A DNA stretch of 64,000 nucleotides from Alphaproteobacteria bacterium UBA3612 (GTDB lineage: Bacteria; Pseudomonadota; Alphaproteobacteria; Sphingomonadales; Sphingomonadaceae): assembly GCA_002375465.1 (NCBI GenBank), contig DFLT01000003.1:310001-374000 (forward strand), read 5' to 3'. Shown one piece after another: positions 7,655 through 16,870 of the stretch (position 1 is the first letter of the stretch; each line of letters opens with the position of its first letter). Made by a program: the position numbers and the translations under genes. Below the pieces are notes generated by a model, which saw nothing but the letters and a program-made list of their open reading frames with translations, did not search any database and was not told the origin of the DNA.

Positions 7655-9247
7655 ATGTCCTACAATACCGAAATCACCAACGCCCAGAATCTGGTACAGC
7701 CGCACAATGACTGGACCCAGATCGAAGGCGAGGCGGTCGCCCGCATGCGCCTGCAGAACCGGTTTCAGACCGGGCTCGACATTGCCCGCTACACCGCGAA
7801 GATCATGCGCGAGGATATGGCGTCCTATGATGCCGATCCGGCGAATTACACGCAGTCGCTGGGCTGCTGGCACGGGTTCATCGGCCAGCAGAAGATGATC
7901 GCCATCAAGAAGCATTTCGGGTCCACCAAGAGCCGCTATCTTTACCTGTCCGGCTGGATGGTTGCGGCGCTGCGCAGCGAATTCGGCCCCCTGCCCGACC
8001 AGTCCATGCACGAAAAGACGAGCGTGCCCGCCCTGATCGAGGAACTGTACACGTTCCTGCGCCAGGCCGATGCGCGCGAACTGGGCGGTCTGTTCCGCGA
8101 CCTGGACGCTGCCCGCTCCTCAGGCGACGAGGTGAAGGCCCGCGATCTGCAGAACAAGATCGACAATTTCGAAACGCACGTCGTGCCGATCATCGCCGAT
8201 ATCGATGCCGGCTTTGGCAATGCAGAGGCAACCTATCTGCTGGCAAAGAAGATGATCGAGGCAGGTGCCTGCGCTCTTCAGATCGAAAACCAGGTGTCCG
8301 ACGAAAAGCAGTGCGGCCATCAGGACGGCAAGGTCACCGTTCCGCACGAGGACTTCCTGCAGAAGATCCGCGCCATCCGCTATGCGTTCCTGGAGCTGGG
8401 TGTCGAGGATGGCGTTATCGTCGCGCGCACGGACTCGCTGGGCGCAGGCCTGACGAAGCAGATCGCCTATGTGAAGGAAGAGGGCGATCTGGGCGACCAG
8501 TATAACGCGTTCCTAGACTGCGAAGAGGTAGATGGCGCGGGCCAGCCGGGCGATGTCCTGATCAACCGCGACGGAAAACTGATGCGTCCAAAGCGTTTGC
8601 CGTCGAACCTGTATCAGTTCCGTGCCGGTACCGGTGCCGATCGCTGCGTGCTGGACTGCATCACCAGCCTGCAGAATGGCGCTGACCTGCTGTGGATCGA
8701 AACGGAGAAGCCGCACATCGAACAGATTGCCGGCATGGTCGATCGCATTCGCGAAGTCGTTCCCAATGCGAAGCTGGTCTACAACAACTCGCCGTCATTC
8801 AACTGGACGCTGAATTTCCGTCAGCAGGTCTATGATGCATGGGCCGAGGCCGGAAAGGATGTCGCGGGCTATGATCGCGACAGGTTGATGAGCGTCGATT
8901 ATGACGGCACCGAGCTGGCGGCAGAAGCCGACGAGCGGATCCGCACCTTCCAGAAGGATGCGGCAAAGCGGGCCGGTATCTTCCACCACCTGATCACACT
9001 GCCGACCTATCACACGGCGGCGCTGTCGACGGACAATCTGGCGCGGGAATATTTCGGCGACCAGGCCATGCTGGGCTACGTCAAGAATGTGCAGCGCAAG
9101 GAAATCCGCGAGGGGATCGCCTGTGTCCGCCACCAGAATATGGCGGGTTCGGACCTGGGCGACGACCATAAGGAATATTTCGCCGGCGAGGCCGCTCTGA
9201 AAGCAGGCGGCGCGCATAACACGATGAACCAGTTCGCCGCCGAATAG
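7655..9247 (+). CDS. aceA: Isocitrate lyase
   Basis: A 530-residue enzyme that splits isocitrate into glyoxylate and succinate, the first step of the glyoxylate shunt used for growth on acetate and fatty acids. The catalytic loop is KQCGH with Cys220; many isocitrate lyases have KKCGH, and the longer class of about 530 residues, as in Pseudomonas, has this variant as far as I recall. Other marks are GCWHGF near the N-terminus, DIDAGFGN and VARTDS for the TIM-barrel Mg2+ site, and YNNSPSFNW near the C-terminus. I chose the ATG at 7655 with GAGGAA upstream; the longer frame upstream overlaps the promoter. No malate synthase is in the window. Confidence 0.96.
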   Translation: MSYNTEITNAQNLVQPHNDWTQIEGEAVARMRLQNRFQTGLDIARYTAKIMREDMASYDADPANYTQSLGCWHGFIGQQKMIAIKKHFGSTKSRYLYLSGWMVAALRSEFGPLPDQSMHEKTSVPALIEELYTFLRQADARELGGLFRDLDAARSSGDEVKARDLQNKIDNFETHVVPIIADIDAGFGNAEATYLLAKKMIEAGACALQIENQVSDEKQCGHQDGKVTVPHEDFLQKIRAIRYAFLELGVEDGVIVARTDSLGAGLTKQIAYVKEEGDLGDQYNAFLDCEEVDGAGQPGDVLINRDGKLMRPKRLPSNLYQFRAGTGADRCVLDCITSLQNGADLLWIETEKPHIEQIAGMVDRIREVVPNAKLVYNNSPSFNWTLNFRQQVYDAWAEAGKDVAGYDRDRLMSVDYDGTELAAEADERIRTFQKDAAKRAGIFHHLITLPTYHTAALSTDNLAREYFGDQAMLGYVKNVQRKEIREGIACVRHQNMAGSDLGDDHKEYFAGEAALKAGGAHNTMNQFAAE

Positions 9248-9283
9248 GCTTTGGACCTTCCGGGGGTTCGGGAGGTCTGAGGG

Positions 9284-9321
9284 AAGCCGCTCTTCGCCAT
9301 ATGGCGGGGGGCGGCTTTTTC
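9284..9321 (+). terminator. Rho-independent terminator after aceA
   Basis: AGCCGC and GCGGCT pair around an inner CGCCATATGGCG palindrome, followed by a run of five T. It lies about 40 bases after the aceA stop. A second, weaker hairpin (GGACCT...AGGTCT) lies just before it. Confidence 0.75.
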
Positions 9322-9385
9322 GTTTCTGGACGATATGGGGCGACGGTCGAATACGACCGCCGCCCCAATATTTGCGCCGAGTGGC

Positions 9386-11191
9386 CTATCCGGCCGCCGC
9401 AGTGTCAGCCGGGCATTTGCCGCCATCGGGCCAGCCGGTCCAGCCGGGGCCGCGCACGACGGTGCCGGGGCTCGCGCCTGTGTGCTCACCATTTTTCAGG
9501 ACCTGCGTGCCGTTGACGAACACATCGCGGACGCCGGTCGCATATCGGTGCGAATCCTGGAAGGTCGCGTGATCGGAAATCGTGGCCGGGTCGAAGATCA
9601 CGACATCGGCGAAATTCCCCGGCGCTAGCGTGCCCCGTCCGCGCAAGCCGAGATTTTCCGCAGGGAGCGCCGCCAGCTTGTGAATGGCCTCCTCCAGCGG
9701 CAGCGCCTGTTCGTCACGCACATATTTTCCAAGAAGGCGCGCGAAATTGCCATAGGTGCGCGGATGCGTGCTGCTTTCCAGCGCCTCACCCTCAGCCGCA
9801 GGAGCGCCCGCGTCGGAACCGAAGCTCATCCACGGCAGCGCCGTCTGGCTGCGGACATTATCCTCCGACATCATGAAATAGGCGGCGCCAACGCCATTGC
9901 CGCCCTCGATGACGAGGTCGATGGCGGTCTCTTCCGGGCTTTTGCCGCGCATCGCCGCGACTTCGGCGAGCGTCTTGCCGGCGAGGGGCTTCAACGCCTC
10001 TGATTCGAAGTCGACCAGCAAGACGCCCTCCGCGCCGCCTGCGAGGAGAAGCAGGTTTTCCCAATCGTCGCTCGGCTCGCTGATTTCCTTGGCGATACGC
10101 GCGCGCAGTTCCGGATCCTTCAGGCGTTCGACCAGCGCGTCGATGCCGCCATCCTGCGCCCAGGGCGGCATGACCGCGTCGAGACCGGTACCGCCCGCCG
10201 TATAGGTGTACATGTTCGTTGTGATGCGATTGCCACCAGCACGTGCCGCCTCAACCTTTTCAATAACGGCGGGCAGCTTGTCCCAATTCTTGGTGCCGGC
10301 CATTTTCAGATGATAGATTTCCGCAGGCGCGCCGGTCGCCTTTGAAATGCCGATCAGTTCATCCACGGCGGCAAGGATTTCATCGCCTTCCGAACGCATA
10401 TGGCTGATATACATACCACCGCACTTCGCAGCCTCGCCAACGAGCGCGGTGATTTCCGGCGTCTCGGCATAATTGGCGGGTGCATAGATCAATGCCGAAC
10501 CGACGCCCAGCGCCCCCTCCTGCATCGCCTGGCGCACCAGACCGCGCATATTGTCCAGCTGCTGCGGAGTAGGGTCGACGTCCTTTTCGCCCATTTCATG
10601 AATTCTGAGGGTGGTCGCGCCCACGAAGCTGGCGACGTTCGGGGAGATGCCCTTTTCCTCCAGATGCTCCAGATATTCGCCGAGCGTGGTCCAGTCTACC
10701 TGATAGCTGCCATCGGCAGGTGCGGCCGCCGCCTTCATTTCCGGCGACAGCGGCCCCATTGTCCAGCCTTCGCCGAACACCTCCAGCGTCACGCCCTGTT
10801 TCAGATCGGACATGGCGCGGCCGTCTGTCAGGAGCGAGCGCGTCGCCCAGCTGAGCATGTTCACGAAGCCCGGGGACACCGCCATTCCAGTGGCATCGAC
10901 CTCTGTATCGCCCTTGCCATCGACCGCGCCGATCTTGACGATCCGGTCGCCCTCGATCGCCACGTCGCCCTGCACAGGCGCGCCGCCAGTACCGTCGTAG
11001 ATCGTACCGCCGCGAATGACGACGTCATATTCGCCGCCGGAAGCGAGCGCCTGCGGCGTCTGCGTTCCCGCGTCCGCGCCAGGAGCAGCGGTCGTCGCGC
11101 AGGCGGCGAGAAGAGCAAGGGAGGCGAGCGGCACGGCACGCCGACCGACCGACAATGCTGAACTGCGATTTAGAAAAGGTTTCCGGATCAT
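9386..11191 (-). CDS. N-acyl-D-amino-acid deacylase-like lipoprotein (amidohydrolase family, no HxH motif)
   Basis: A 601-residue amidohydrolase-fold protein. The N-terminus has a lipoprotein signal ending in LLAAC, so it should be anchored in the outer membrane or periplasm. The family frame is clear: DVVIRGGTIYDGTGG at the start, THPRTYGNFARLLGKYVRDE and a GTLAPGNFADVVIFDP segment near the end, as in D-aminoacylases. However, after PGFV, where the metal-binding HxH is expected, this protein reads NMLSWATRS. Either the metal site is altered or the protein belongs to a subclass with a different centre. I prefer the ATG at 11191, which has GGAG nine bases upstream; an ATG at 11206 is possible. 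It is convergent with aceA and lies just downstream of the DgcN-like gene on the same strand. Confidence 0.82.
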   Translation of the reverse strand: MIRKPFLNRSSALSVGRRAVPLASLALLAACATTAAPGADAGTQTPQALASGGEYDVVIRGGTIYDGTGGAPVQGDVAIEGDRIVKIGAVDGKGDTEVDATGMAVSPGFVNMLSWATRSLLTDGRAMSDLKQGVTLEVFGEGWTMGPLSPEMKAAAAPADGSYQVDWTTLGEYLEHLEEKGISPNVASFVGATTLRIHEMGEKDVDPTPQQLDNMRGLVRQAMQEGALGVGSALIYAPANYAETPEITALVGEAAKCGGMYISHMRSEGDEILAAVDELIGISKATGAPAEIYHLKMAGTKNWDKLPAVIEKVEAARAGGNRITTNMYTYTAGGTGLDAVMPPWAQDGGIDALVERLKDPELRARIAKEISEPSDDWENLLLLAGGAEGVLLVDFESEALKPLAGKTLAEVAAMRGKSPEETAIDLVIEGGNGVGAAYFMMSEDNVRSQTALPWMSFGSDAGAPAAEGEALESSTHPRTYGNFARLLGKYVRDEQALPLEEAIHKLAALPAENLGLRGRGTLAPGNFADVVIFDPATISDHATFQDSHRYATGVRDVFVNGTQVLKNGEHTGASPGTVVRGPGWTGWPDGGKCPADTAAAG

Positions 11192-11245
11192 ATGCTGGGT
11201 CTCCATCCCTGTGGCTTCGATATATTTTCGGAGGCCATCACAGGC

Positions 11246-12301
11246 TCATCCGGACAGGCAGTTGTCGACGAGCGCCTGAAAACGGGGTCCACCGCGAACC
11301 GGGTCCGCGACCGGCATGGCGAGGCGCGCCGCCGTATCCGCCATCCACTGTTCCGCCGCATCGGGCGACATGTCCGCCGTATTGACGCTGATCCCGCCCA
11401 TGCGGACAGCCGGGTTCGTCCTCCGGGCGAGGGTAAGGTTCAGGTCCATCGCCTCCTGAAGGCTGGGCAGCGCGAAGTCGGGATAACGGATCACACGCGT
11501 CCGCTGCGCCTCGTGACAGAGCACCAGAACGTCAGGCTGACTGCCGTGCAGAAGGCCGAGTGATACACCGGCATAAGAGGGATGGAAGAGCGACCCCTGC
11601 CCCTCCACAATGTCCCAATGATCGGGGTCCGCATCCGGGCTGAGCGTTTCGGCGGCGCCGGCGAGAAAATCGGAAATAACCGAGTCCATGGGGATGCCGC
11701 CGCCCGCGATCATGATGCCGGTCTGGCCGGTCGCGCGGAAATCGCAATCGACGCCCCGCGCCTGAAAAGCCTCTGTGATGGCAAGCGCAGTGTATTTCTT
11801 TCCGAGGGCACAATCAGTGCCAACCGTCAGCAGACGCTTTCCGCTGCGTGGGCGGCCGGTGCCGACGGGAAGCCCCGCCGGGGGAATGCGAACGTCGATC
11901 AGGCGGCGACCGGTACGCCGGGCGACTTCGCCCAAATTGCCGAGATCGGAGAGGCGGCTGTGCATCCCGCTGATCAGGTCGAGGCCAGCCTCCAGCGCTT
12001 CGGCAAGCGCGGCCGTCCATTCTTCGGGAATGATACCGCCCGGATTGGCGATGCCTACCACCATGGAGCGGGCGCCAGCCTTTTGCGCCTCAACCGGCGT
12101 CATCTGAGTCAATCCCGTCGTCGCATGCCCGCCCGGCAGGCGATATTCACCGACGCATTTATCCTTTGCCCAGTCGCGCAGACCATAGGCCGTCTTTGCA
12201 AAGGAAGGATCGGCATCGCCGAGAAACAGGAGATAGGGGTATGGCAGCACCATACCGGCAGGGGCGGATTGCGTTTCAGTCGTTCCGGCGAGACTGCCCA
12301 A
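11246..12301 (-). CDS. dgcN: DUF1611 protein, D-glutamate N-acetyltransferase DgcN-like
   Basis: A protein of about 351 residues matching the DUF1611 family. It has an N-terminal YLLFLGDA region and a P-loop-like GTDCALGKKYTAL segment about mid-way, then VEGQGSLFHPSYAGVSLGLLHG. DgcN proteins acetylate D-glutamate as the first step of a D-glutamate catabolic route in marine bacteria; older annotations call the family NAD-dependent epimerase or mobilisation-like. Its usual partner DgcA (enolase superfamily) is not in the window. I chose the TTG at 12301 because AGGGAAGGGGG precedes it at good spacing; an ATG at 12253 matches the usual family start but has no ribosome-binding site. The setting among D-amino-acid deacylases and a peptide transporter fits a D-amino-acid role. 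Confidence 0.75.
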   Translation of the reverse strand: MGSLAGTTETQSAPAGMVLPYPYLLFLGDADPSFAKTAYGLRDWAKDKCVGEYRLPGGHATTGLTQMTPVEAQKAGARSMVVGIANPGGIIPEEWTAALAEALEAGLDLISGMHSRLSDLGNLGEVARRTGRRLIDVRIPPAGLPVGTGRPRSGKRLLTVGTDCALGKKYTALAITEAFQARGVDCDFRATGQTGIMIAGGGIPMDSVISDFLAGAAETLSPDADPDHWDIVEGQGSLFHPSYAGVSLGLLHGSQPDVLVLCHEAQRTRVIRYPDFALPSLQEAMDLNLTLARRTNPAVRMGGISVNTADMSPDAAEQWMADTAARLAMPVADPVRGGPRFQALVDNCLSG

Positions 12302-12372
12302 AAGATGCCCCCTTCCCTGCAGGTTTTTCGTGTTCAGGTCGAATATGTCCTGCCCTGAAAACTGTCAAACCT

Positions 12373-13665
12373 TCATCTGAGATGCGGTTGTACGCCGAAA
12401 CGCTGTGTGATCAGGCGCCGCACCGGATGATCGAACGCCAGGAGAACGAGGCCGGCAACCCAGGCAATACCCGTCAACATCGCGAAAAAAGCGGCGTGTG
12501 AAAGATCGCTCCAGAAGCTGCCGACATATCCGGCGGTAAGACCGCCCGTGAAACTGGCAAGAAACCACGCCGCGACCGTGCTGGCCCCGAATTTCGGCGG
12601 CGCCAGCCTGGCAAAGAGGCCAAGGCCGTTGGGCAGGATATGCAGTTCGCCAAAAGTGAAGATCAGAAAGAACAGCGCCAGCCACAACCAGCTGGCCTGT
12701 CCCACGGGCACCAGCAGCGATGCCAGCGAGAGCACCGCATAGCCGATGCCGACGATCCCGGCACCGATGGCCATTTTCTGGACCGGGGAATGTTCCTTCC
12801 CCAAATCGGCCCGGCGGCGCCAATGGGCCAGCAGCATGGGCGTCAGCAGAATGACGAGCATGGGGTTCAGCGACTGGAACCAGGTCATCGGGATTTCGAA
12901 GCCGCCCACCATGCGATCGATGCCGGTATCGGCCCACAGGGCAACGGTGTTGCCGACCTGTTCATAGGCACCGCGAAAGATCGTCACTGCGAAGAGCAGG
13001 CCGGTCAGCAGCAAATAGGTTTCCCTGAAGCTTTCGGCGGGGGGTGGCGGCGTGTTCGCAGGCGCGATCTTCTCCCGCTGTTCCTGAGGCAGGTAACGTT
13101 GTCCGTACAGATAGATGGCGAGGCCGATAACCATGCCGATGCCGGCGGCACCGAAACCATAATGCCAGCCGTAAAACTCCCCCAGCGTGCCGCAGATGAG
13201 CGGCGCCAGAAAGCCGCCGATATTCACGCCGACATAATAGACATTATAGGCCCAGGGGCGGCGCGGATCGTCCGGGCCGTAAAGGTCGTTGATCTGGCTG
13301 GGCAGGCTGGGCAGGAAAAATCCATTGCCGAGCGCGATAGTACCGAGCGCGACATAGAGGAGCGGTTCGAAGGCCATCATGAAATGGCCCGCCGCCATGA
13401 TGCTGCCGCCCAGGATGACGGCGCGCTTCTTCCCCAGCCAGCGATCGGCGATGATGCCGCCGAAGATCGGCGTGAAATAGGCGAAGGCGGTGTAGGTGCC
13501 GTAGACGTAGGACGACACCTCCTGCTCGAACAGCAGCTCCTTCGTCATGTAATAGACAAGGAGCGCGCGCATCCCATAATAGGAGAACTGTTCCCACATA
13601 TTCGTCAGGAACAGGATGGTCAGCCCGCGCGGCTGACCGAACCAGGTTCGAGTATCAGGCCTCAC
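12373..13665 (-). CDS. Proton-dependent oligopeptide transporter, POT/PTR family MFS
   Basis: About 430 residues with many hydrophobic helices. The POT signatures are present: an EQFSYYGMRALLVYY stretch in the first helix (family pattern ExxERFxYYG, here with Q for R) and a conserved segment FTPIFGGIIADRWLGKK between helices 2 and 3. Such transporters import di- and tripeptides with protons across the inner membrane. The gene lies between the DgcN-like gene and the second D-aminoacylase on the same strand, so it probably imports the peptides that the neighbouring enzymes release. The start is uncertain: GTG at 13665 has AGGGGGCAGGGG upstream, and a GTG at 13689 is also in frame. Confidence 0.88.
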   Translation of the reverse strand: MRPDTRTWFGQPRGLTILFLTNMWEQFSYYGMRALLVYYMTKELLFEQEVSSYVYGTYTAFAYFTPIFGGIIADRWLGKKRAVILGGSIMAAGHFMMAFEPLLYVALGTIALGNGFFLPSLPSQINDLYGPDDPRRPWAYNVYYVGVNIGGFLAPLICGTLGEFYGWHYGFGAAGIGMVIGLAIYLYGQRYLPQEQREKIAPANTPPPPAESFRETYLLLTGLLFAVTIFRGAYEQVGNTVALWADTGIDRMVGGFEIPMTWFQSLNPMLVILLTPMLLAHWRRRADLGKEHSPVQKMAIGAGIVGIGYAVLSLASLLVPVGQASWLWLALFFLIFTFGELHILPNGLGLFARLAPPKFGASTVAAWFLASFTGGLTAGYVGSFWSDLSHAAFFAMLTGIAWVAGLVLLAFDHPVRRLITQRFGVQPHLR

Positions 13666-13788
13666 GCGCCCCTGCCCCCTCGCGGACACGGAACACGCCT
13701 GACGCGGGCGCGCGACGACAATCCGGCCTGCATTGTTTCACGCTCCCCCGGGTACTGGCGTACCGCTTATAGCGCGGAGTTCCGTCTT

Positions 13789-15720
13789 TTACATCTGTTG
13801 TGCGCCGGGCATCCAGCGGCCCGACAGCGTACCCCAGTCATCCTCTTCGATCAGCAGCTGCGGCGCCGCCGCACCATCCGCTCCGCCGTCTGTGGTGATG
13901 GTGACGCGGCGAAGATCACCGTCCGGATTGCTGATTATGGCGGTCAGGCTGCTCCACTGGTCGGCGGTTTGCAGCACGCCCAGCTGATAGGGACTCCAGA
14001 CCTCACCGGAGCCGTCGACGAGCCGTAGCGAACCGGTCGCATAGCGGCTGTTGCCATCCTGGCGAATATCCATGGTGATTTCGAAGCCTTCGCCGCCGCT
14101 GGTGACGCTGCCGCCGCCGGAAAGGCTGCGCTCGTCGGTATAGGCGTTCATCGGGCGGGTCGGCATATGTTCACTGCGCAGGACGACTTCGCCGCCTTGT
14201 GCGCCCGTCGCCTCTCCGTTCGAGAGCGCGAGGGCGCCGTTGACGAAAACGTCGCGGATGCCGACGGACGGTTTCGTCGGATCTTCATAGGTCGCATGAT
14301 CGATGATAGTATTCGGATCGAACACAGTCACGTCGGCGCGCATGCCGGGGGCGAGATAGCCACGTTCCGTCATGCCGATGATCGTCGCCGGCAGGGCAGT
14401 CATCTTCCGAATGGCATCCTCCATGCTGAGCGCTTTCTCATCGCGCACATAATGGCCGAGGACGCGCGGGAATGAGCCCCAGCCGCGCGGATGCCCCTTC
14501 TTCTCAAGGGAGGCGCCACAGTCACACGCCATGGCGCTGTTTTCATATTGCATGAAGTCGATGACGTCCTCGTCCTTGCCGAAGCGAAGAATTGCAGCGT
14601 GCTCCTGATCCTCCAGCAGGCGAAGGACTGCCTCGCCGGGGCGGACATTCATTTCGTCGATCACGTCGGTCAGTTCGCGGCCCATCTGGAACAGATAGAC
14701 GCCGCCGGGGCCGTCAAACCGCTGCGCCATCGCCCGCTCTACCTCTTCGATGATGCGCGCGCGGGTTTCGGGATCGGCGAACCGCTGCAGCATCGCCTCC
14801 CGCCCGCCGGCGAGGGCCCATCCGGGTACGTTCAGCGACGAAAGACCGCTGAGGCCGGCAGTGTAGGGATAAATATCGGTGGCGGCATATTTGTCGCCCG
14901 CATTCGCCTGGCGCAGCATATCTAGGACGGCGGGGGTATTGCCCTGCTCCGCCCCTTGCGTCTTCATATGCGTGATGACGGGCGTCAGGCCGGCCTGCTC
15001 CGCAATGGCAATGGTTTCCGTCATCCCTTTGAAGGAGCTGTAACCCTCCTCTGGCCGGATGCGGTCGTGATTGGGAAAGTTGGTGCGCCACTTGCCCGCG
15101 ACGGAGACGATATCGACGACCTGATCGGCATCGGCGAAATAAGCGGGCTTGTAATCGAGGCCAGAGGCAACCCCCCAGGCGCCGCTTTCCAGATTACCCT
15201 CGATCAAGGTGCGCATCGTCTGCACTTCCGCATCCGTGGCACGACGATCATCCTCCCCGACCACCTCCGCCCAGGCGGCGTTGAAGCCGATATAAAGTCC
15301 GACATTTTCCGCGAGCCCATTTTCGGCAAAGCCCGCAAGCTGCTTCCTAATGTCCGTGGTGCCATGGCCATCGGCATTGGTGATCTCAGTCGTGACGCCC
15401 TGGGTCAGCATGTTAACCGCAGTCGCAACGGCATCCGGCTGGGCGTGGCTGTGAATATTAACGAAACCGGGCGTTACCATCATGCCGCGTGCATCGATGA
15501 CGTTGGCGGCATTCGCCTCGTCAATGTCGCCCACAGCGACGATATAGCTGTCCTTTATCGCGACATCGCCTTGATAGGCCGCAGCGCCGCTGCCATCGAC
15601 GATGGTGCCGTTGCTGATCACCGTGTCATAAGCCTGCGCCGCGACGCCAGTCGGAAGCAGGGCCACCGCCCCAAAGGCCGCCGCGGCAACCGCACGGATC
15701 GACACTCGCTCAAACTTCAT
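13789..15720 (-). CDS. Secreted N-acyl-D-amino-acid deacylase (D-aminoacylase family)
   Basis: A 643-residue protein with a signal peptide (residues 1-29, ending VAAQA) and a complete D-aminoacylase amidohydrolase domain. The metal motif HSH (His90, His92) follows TPGFVNI. THMKTQG and DIYPYTAG appear in the middle, and KKGHPRGWGSFPRVLGHYVRDE follows. The C-terminal small beta domain has GYLAPGMRADVTVFDP. The last 120 or so residues form an extra region of unknown role. These zinc enzymes hydrolyse N-acyl-D-amino acids, or in some homologues N-terminal D-amino-acid amide bonds. GAGGGGGCAGG precedes the ATG. It is divergent from the M55 peptidase gene, and the shared 141-base gap holds a palindrome. 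Confidence 0.88.
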   Translation of the reverse strand: MKFERVSIRAVAAAAFGAVALLPTGVAAQAYDTVISNGTIVDGSGAAAYQGDVAIKDSYIVAVGDIDEANAANVIDARGMMVTPGFVNIHSHAQPDAVATAVNMLTQGVTTEITNADGHGTTDIRKQLAGFAENGLAENVGLYIGFNAAWAEVVGEDDRRATDAEVQTMRTLIEGNLESGAWGVASGLDYKPAYFADADQVVDIVSVAGKWRTNFPNHDRIRPEEGYSSFKGMTETIAIAEQAGLTPVITHMKTQGAEQGNTPAVLDMLRQANAGDKYAATDIYPYTAGLSGLSSLNVPGWALAGGREAMLQRFADPETRARIIEEVERAMAQRFDGPGGVYLFQMGRELTDVIDEMNVRPGEAVLRLLEDQEHAAILRFGKDEDVIDFMQYENSAMACDCGASLEKKGHPRGWGSFPRVLGHYVRDEKALSMEDAIRKMTALPATIIGMTERGYLAPGMRADVTVFDPNTIIDHATYEDPTKPSVGIRDVFVNGALALSNGEATGAQGGEVVLRSEHMPTRPMNAYTDERSLSGGGSVTSGGEGFEITMDIRQDGNSRYATGSLRLVDGSGEVWSPYQLGVLQTADQWSSLTAIISNPDGDLRRVTITTDGGADGAAAPQLLIEEDDWGTLSGRWMPGAQQM

Positions 15721-15744
15721 AACCTGCCCCCTCGCTGAGAAATA

Positions 15745-15764
15745 TGTCCCAACATGTCAGGACA
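15745..15764. promoter_or_regulatory. Inverted repeat TGTCC-N10-GGACA in the divergent D-aminoacylase/M55 promoter
   Basis: A 20-base dyad with perfect five-base arms lies 25 bases upstream of the D-aminoacylase start and about 100 bases before the M55 start. A further ATGTCCTG half site follows at 15786-15793. The heptamer TGTCCCA inside the dyad recurs reversed (TGGGACA) upstream of the M14 peptidase, suggesting a shared regulator. The regulator is not identified. Confidence 0.5.
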
Positions 15765-15861
15765 ATTGAAACCTTGCCAGAGAAAATGTCCTGTTCAGAT
15801 TGACGGCGCGTGTCTTTTTGACCAGCACTTGGCTCCGCAGACATCGCGAAAGGGGAAATCC

Positions 15862-16821
15862 GTGACAGCAATATCCGATCATCTTGGAGGCCATGCCTTA
15901 AAGGGGAGCCGATTTGGCGCGGCGATCAGGCGGCTGGGCACAGCATTCCTGTTGATGTTCGCCCTTTCGGCGGCGCCCGCCGCGGCACAGCAGGACGGCT
16001 ATCGCATCTATATTTCCGTCGACATGGAGGGACTGGCCGGTGCGGTCACGCCCAATCAGATTATCGACGACGGCAATGAATATAATGAGTTCCGCCAGAT
16101 CATGCTGGGCGAGCTGCTGGCGGCGATCAGCGGCGCACGCGAGGCCGGTGCCACCGAATTCGTCATATCGGATTCGCATGGAAGCCTGCAGAACATCCCG
16201 CTGGAAGGGTTGCCCGAAGATGTGCTGATCATCCGCGGAGAGCCGCGTCCCCTTTCCATGGTCGAGGGCATCGACAATGGTGAATATGATGGCGCCATGT
16301 TCATCGGCTATCATGCCAGCGCATCGAATATGGAAGGTGTTCGCGCGCACACCTTTTCCAGTGCACGACTGTCGGAGGTTAAGCTGAACGGCGTGCCGGC
16401 ATCGGAGGGCTATATCAACGCCGCGGTTGCGGGCCAGTTCGACGTCCCCGTCATCCTGATCACCGGCGATGATGCGACCATCAAGGAACTGGAGGCCGTC
16501 GGCGCAGAAGGCGTCGCCGTAAAGCGCGCGATCGGCTTTCATGCTGCCGAGACGCTGACACCGGCCGCAGCGCGCAAGCAGATTCAGGCGGCAGCCCGTC
16601 GCGCCGTGGGAAAGATCGACAGCTATCGGCCGTTCAAGGTGGATACGCCCGCAATCATGGACGTGACGTTCCATTATTATCGGCCCGCCGAAGTGCTGTC
16701 ATGGCTGCCACAGGTTGAACGAAGCGGCGCGCGCAGCGTGCGTTTCGAAGGCGAGACACCTGCAGACGCGCTGAAACTGCTGGAATTTGCGCTCAGCTAT
16801 TCGATCGATCTGACACCTTGA
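15862..16821 (+). CDS. M55 family D-aminopeptidase (DppA-like) with signal peptide
   Basis: A 319-residue protein of the DppA family, zinc D-aminopeptidases that cleave peptides with an N-terminal D-amino acid such as D-Ala-D-Ala. The metal-site residues are all present: SVDMEG (Asp54, Glu56), SDSHGS (His106), GYHA (His151), AHTFS (His163) and ASEGYIN (Glu182). The first 43 residues form a signal peptide (RRLGTAFLLMFALSAAPAAA), so this copy acts outside the cytoplasm, whereas Bacillus DppA is cytoplasmic. I chose the GTG at 15862 because AAGGGGAAA precedes it; upstream codons in the open frame lie over the palindrome. It is divergent from the D-aminoacylase gene and convergent with the M14 peptidase. 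Confidence 0.88.
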   Translation: MTAISDHLGGHALKGSRFGAAIRRLGTAFLLMFALSAAPAAAQQDGYRIYISVDMEGLAGAVTPNQIIDDGNEYNEFRQIMLGELLAAISGAREAGATEFVISDSHGSLQNIPLEGLPEDVLIIRGEPRPLSMVEGIDNGEYDGAMFIGYHASASNMEGVRAHTFSSARLSEVKLNGVPASEGYINAAVAGQFDVPVILITGDDATIKELEAVGAEGVAVKRAIGFHAAETLTPAAARKQIQAAARRAVGKIDSYRPFKVDTPAIMDVTFHYYRPAEVLSWLPQVERSGARSVRFEGETPADALKLLEFALSYSIDLTP

Positions 16822-16829
16822 CCGGGGAA

Positions 16830-16860
16830 GCATGAGGCGGGTGCAACGCCCGCCCCATGC
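16830..16860. terminator. Hairpin between convergent M55 and M14 genes
   Basis: GCATG-A-GGCGGG pairs with CCCGCC-C-CATGC around a seven-base loop, with one internal mismatch. It lies nine bases after the M55 stop and just before the M14 stop, so it may end transcription from both sides. No T run is present on the plus strand. Confidence 0.55.
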
Positions 16861-16870
16861 CTATCAGGCT

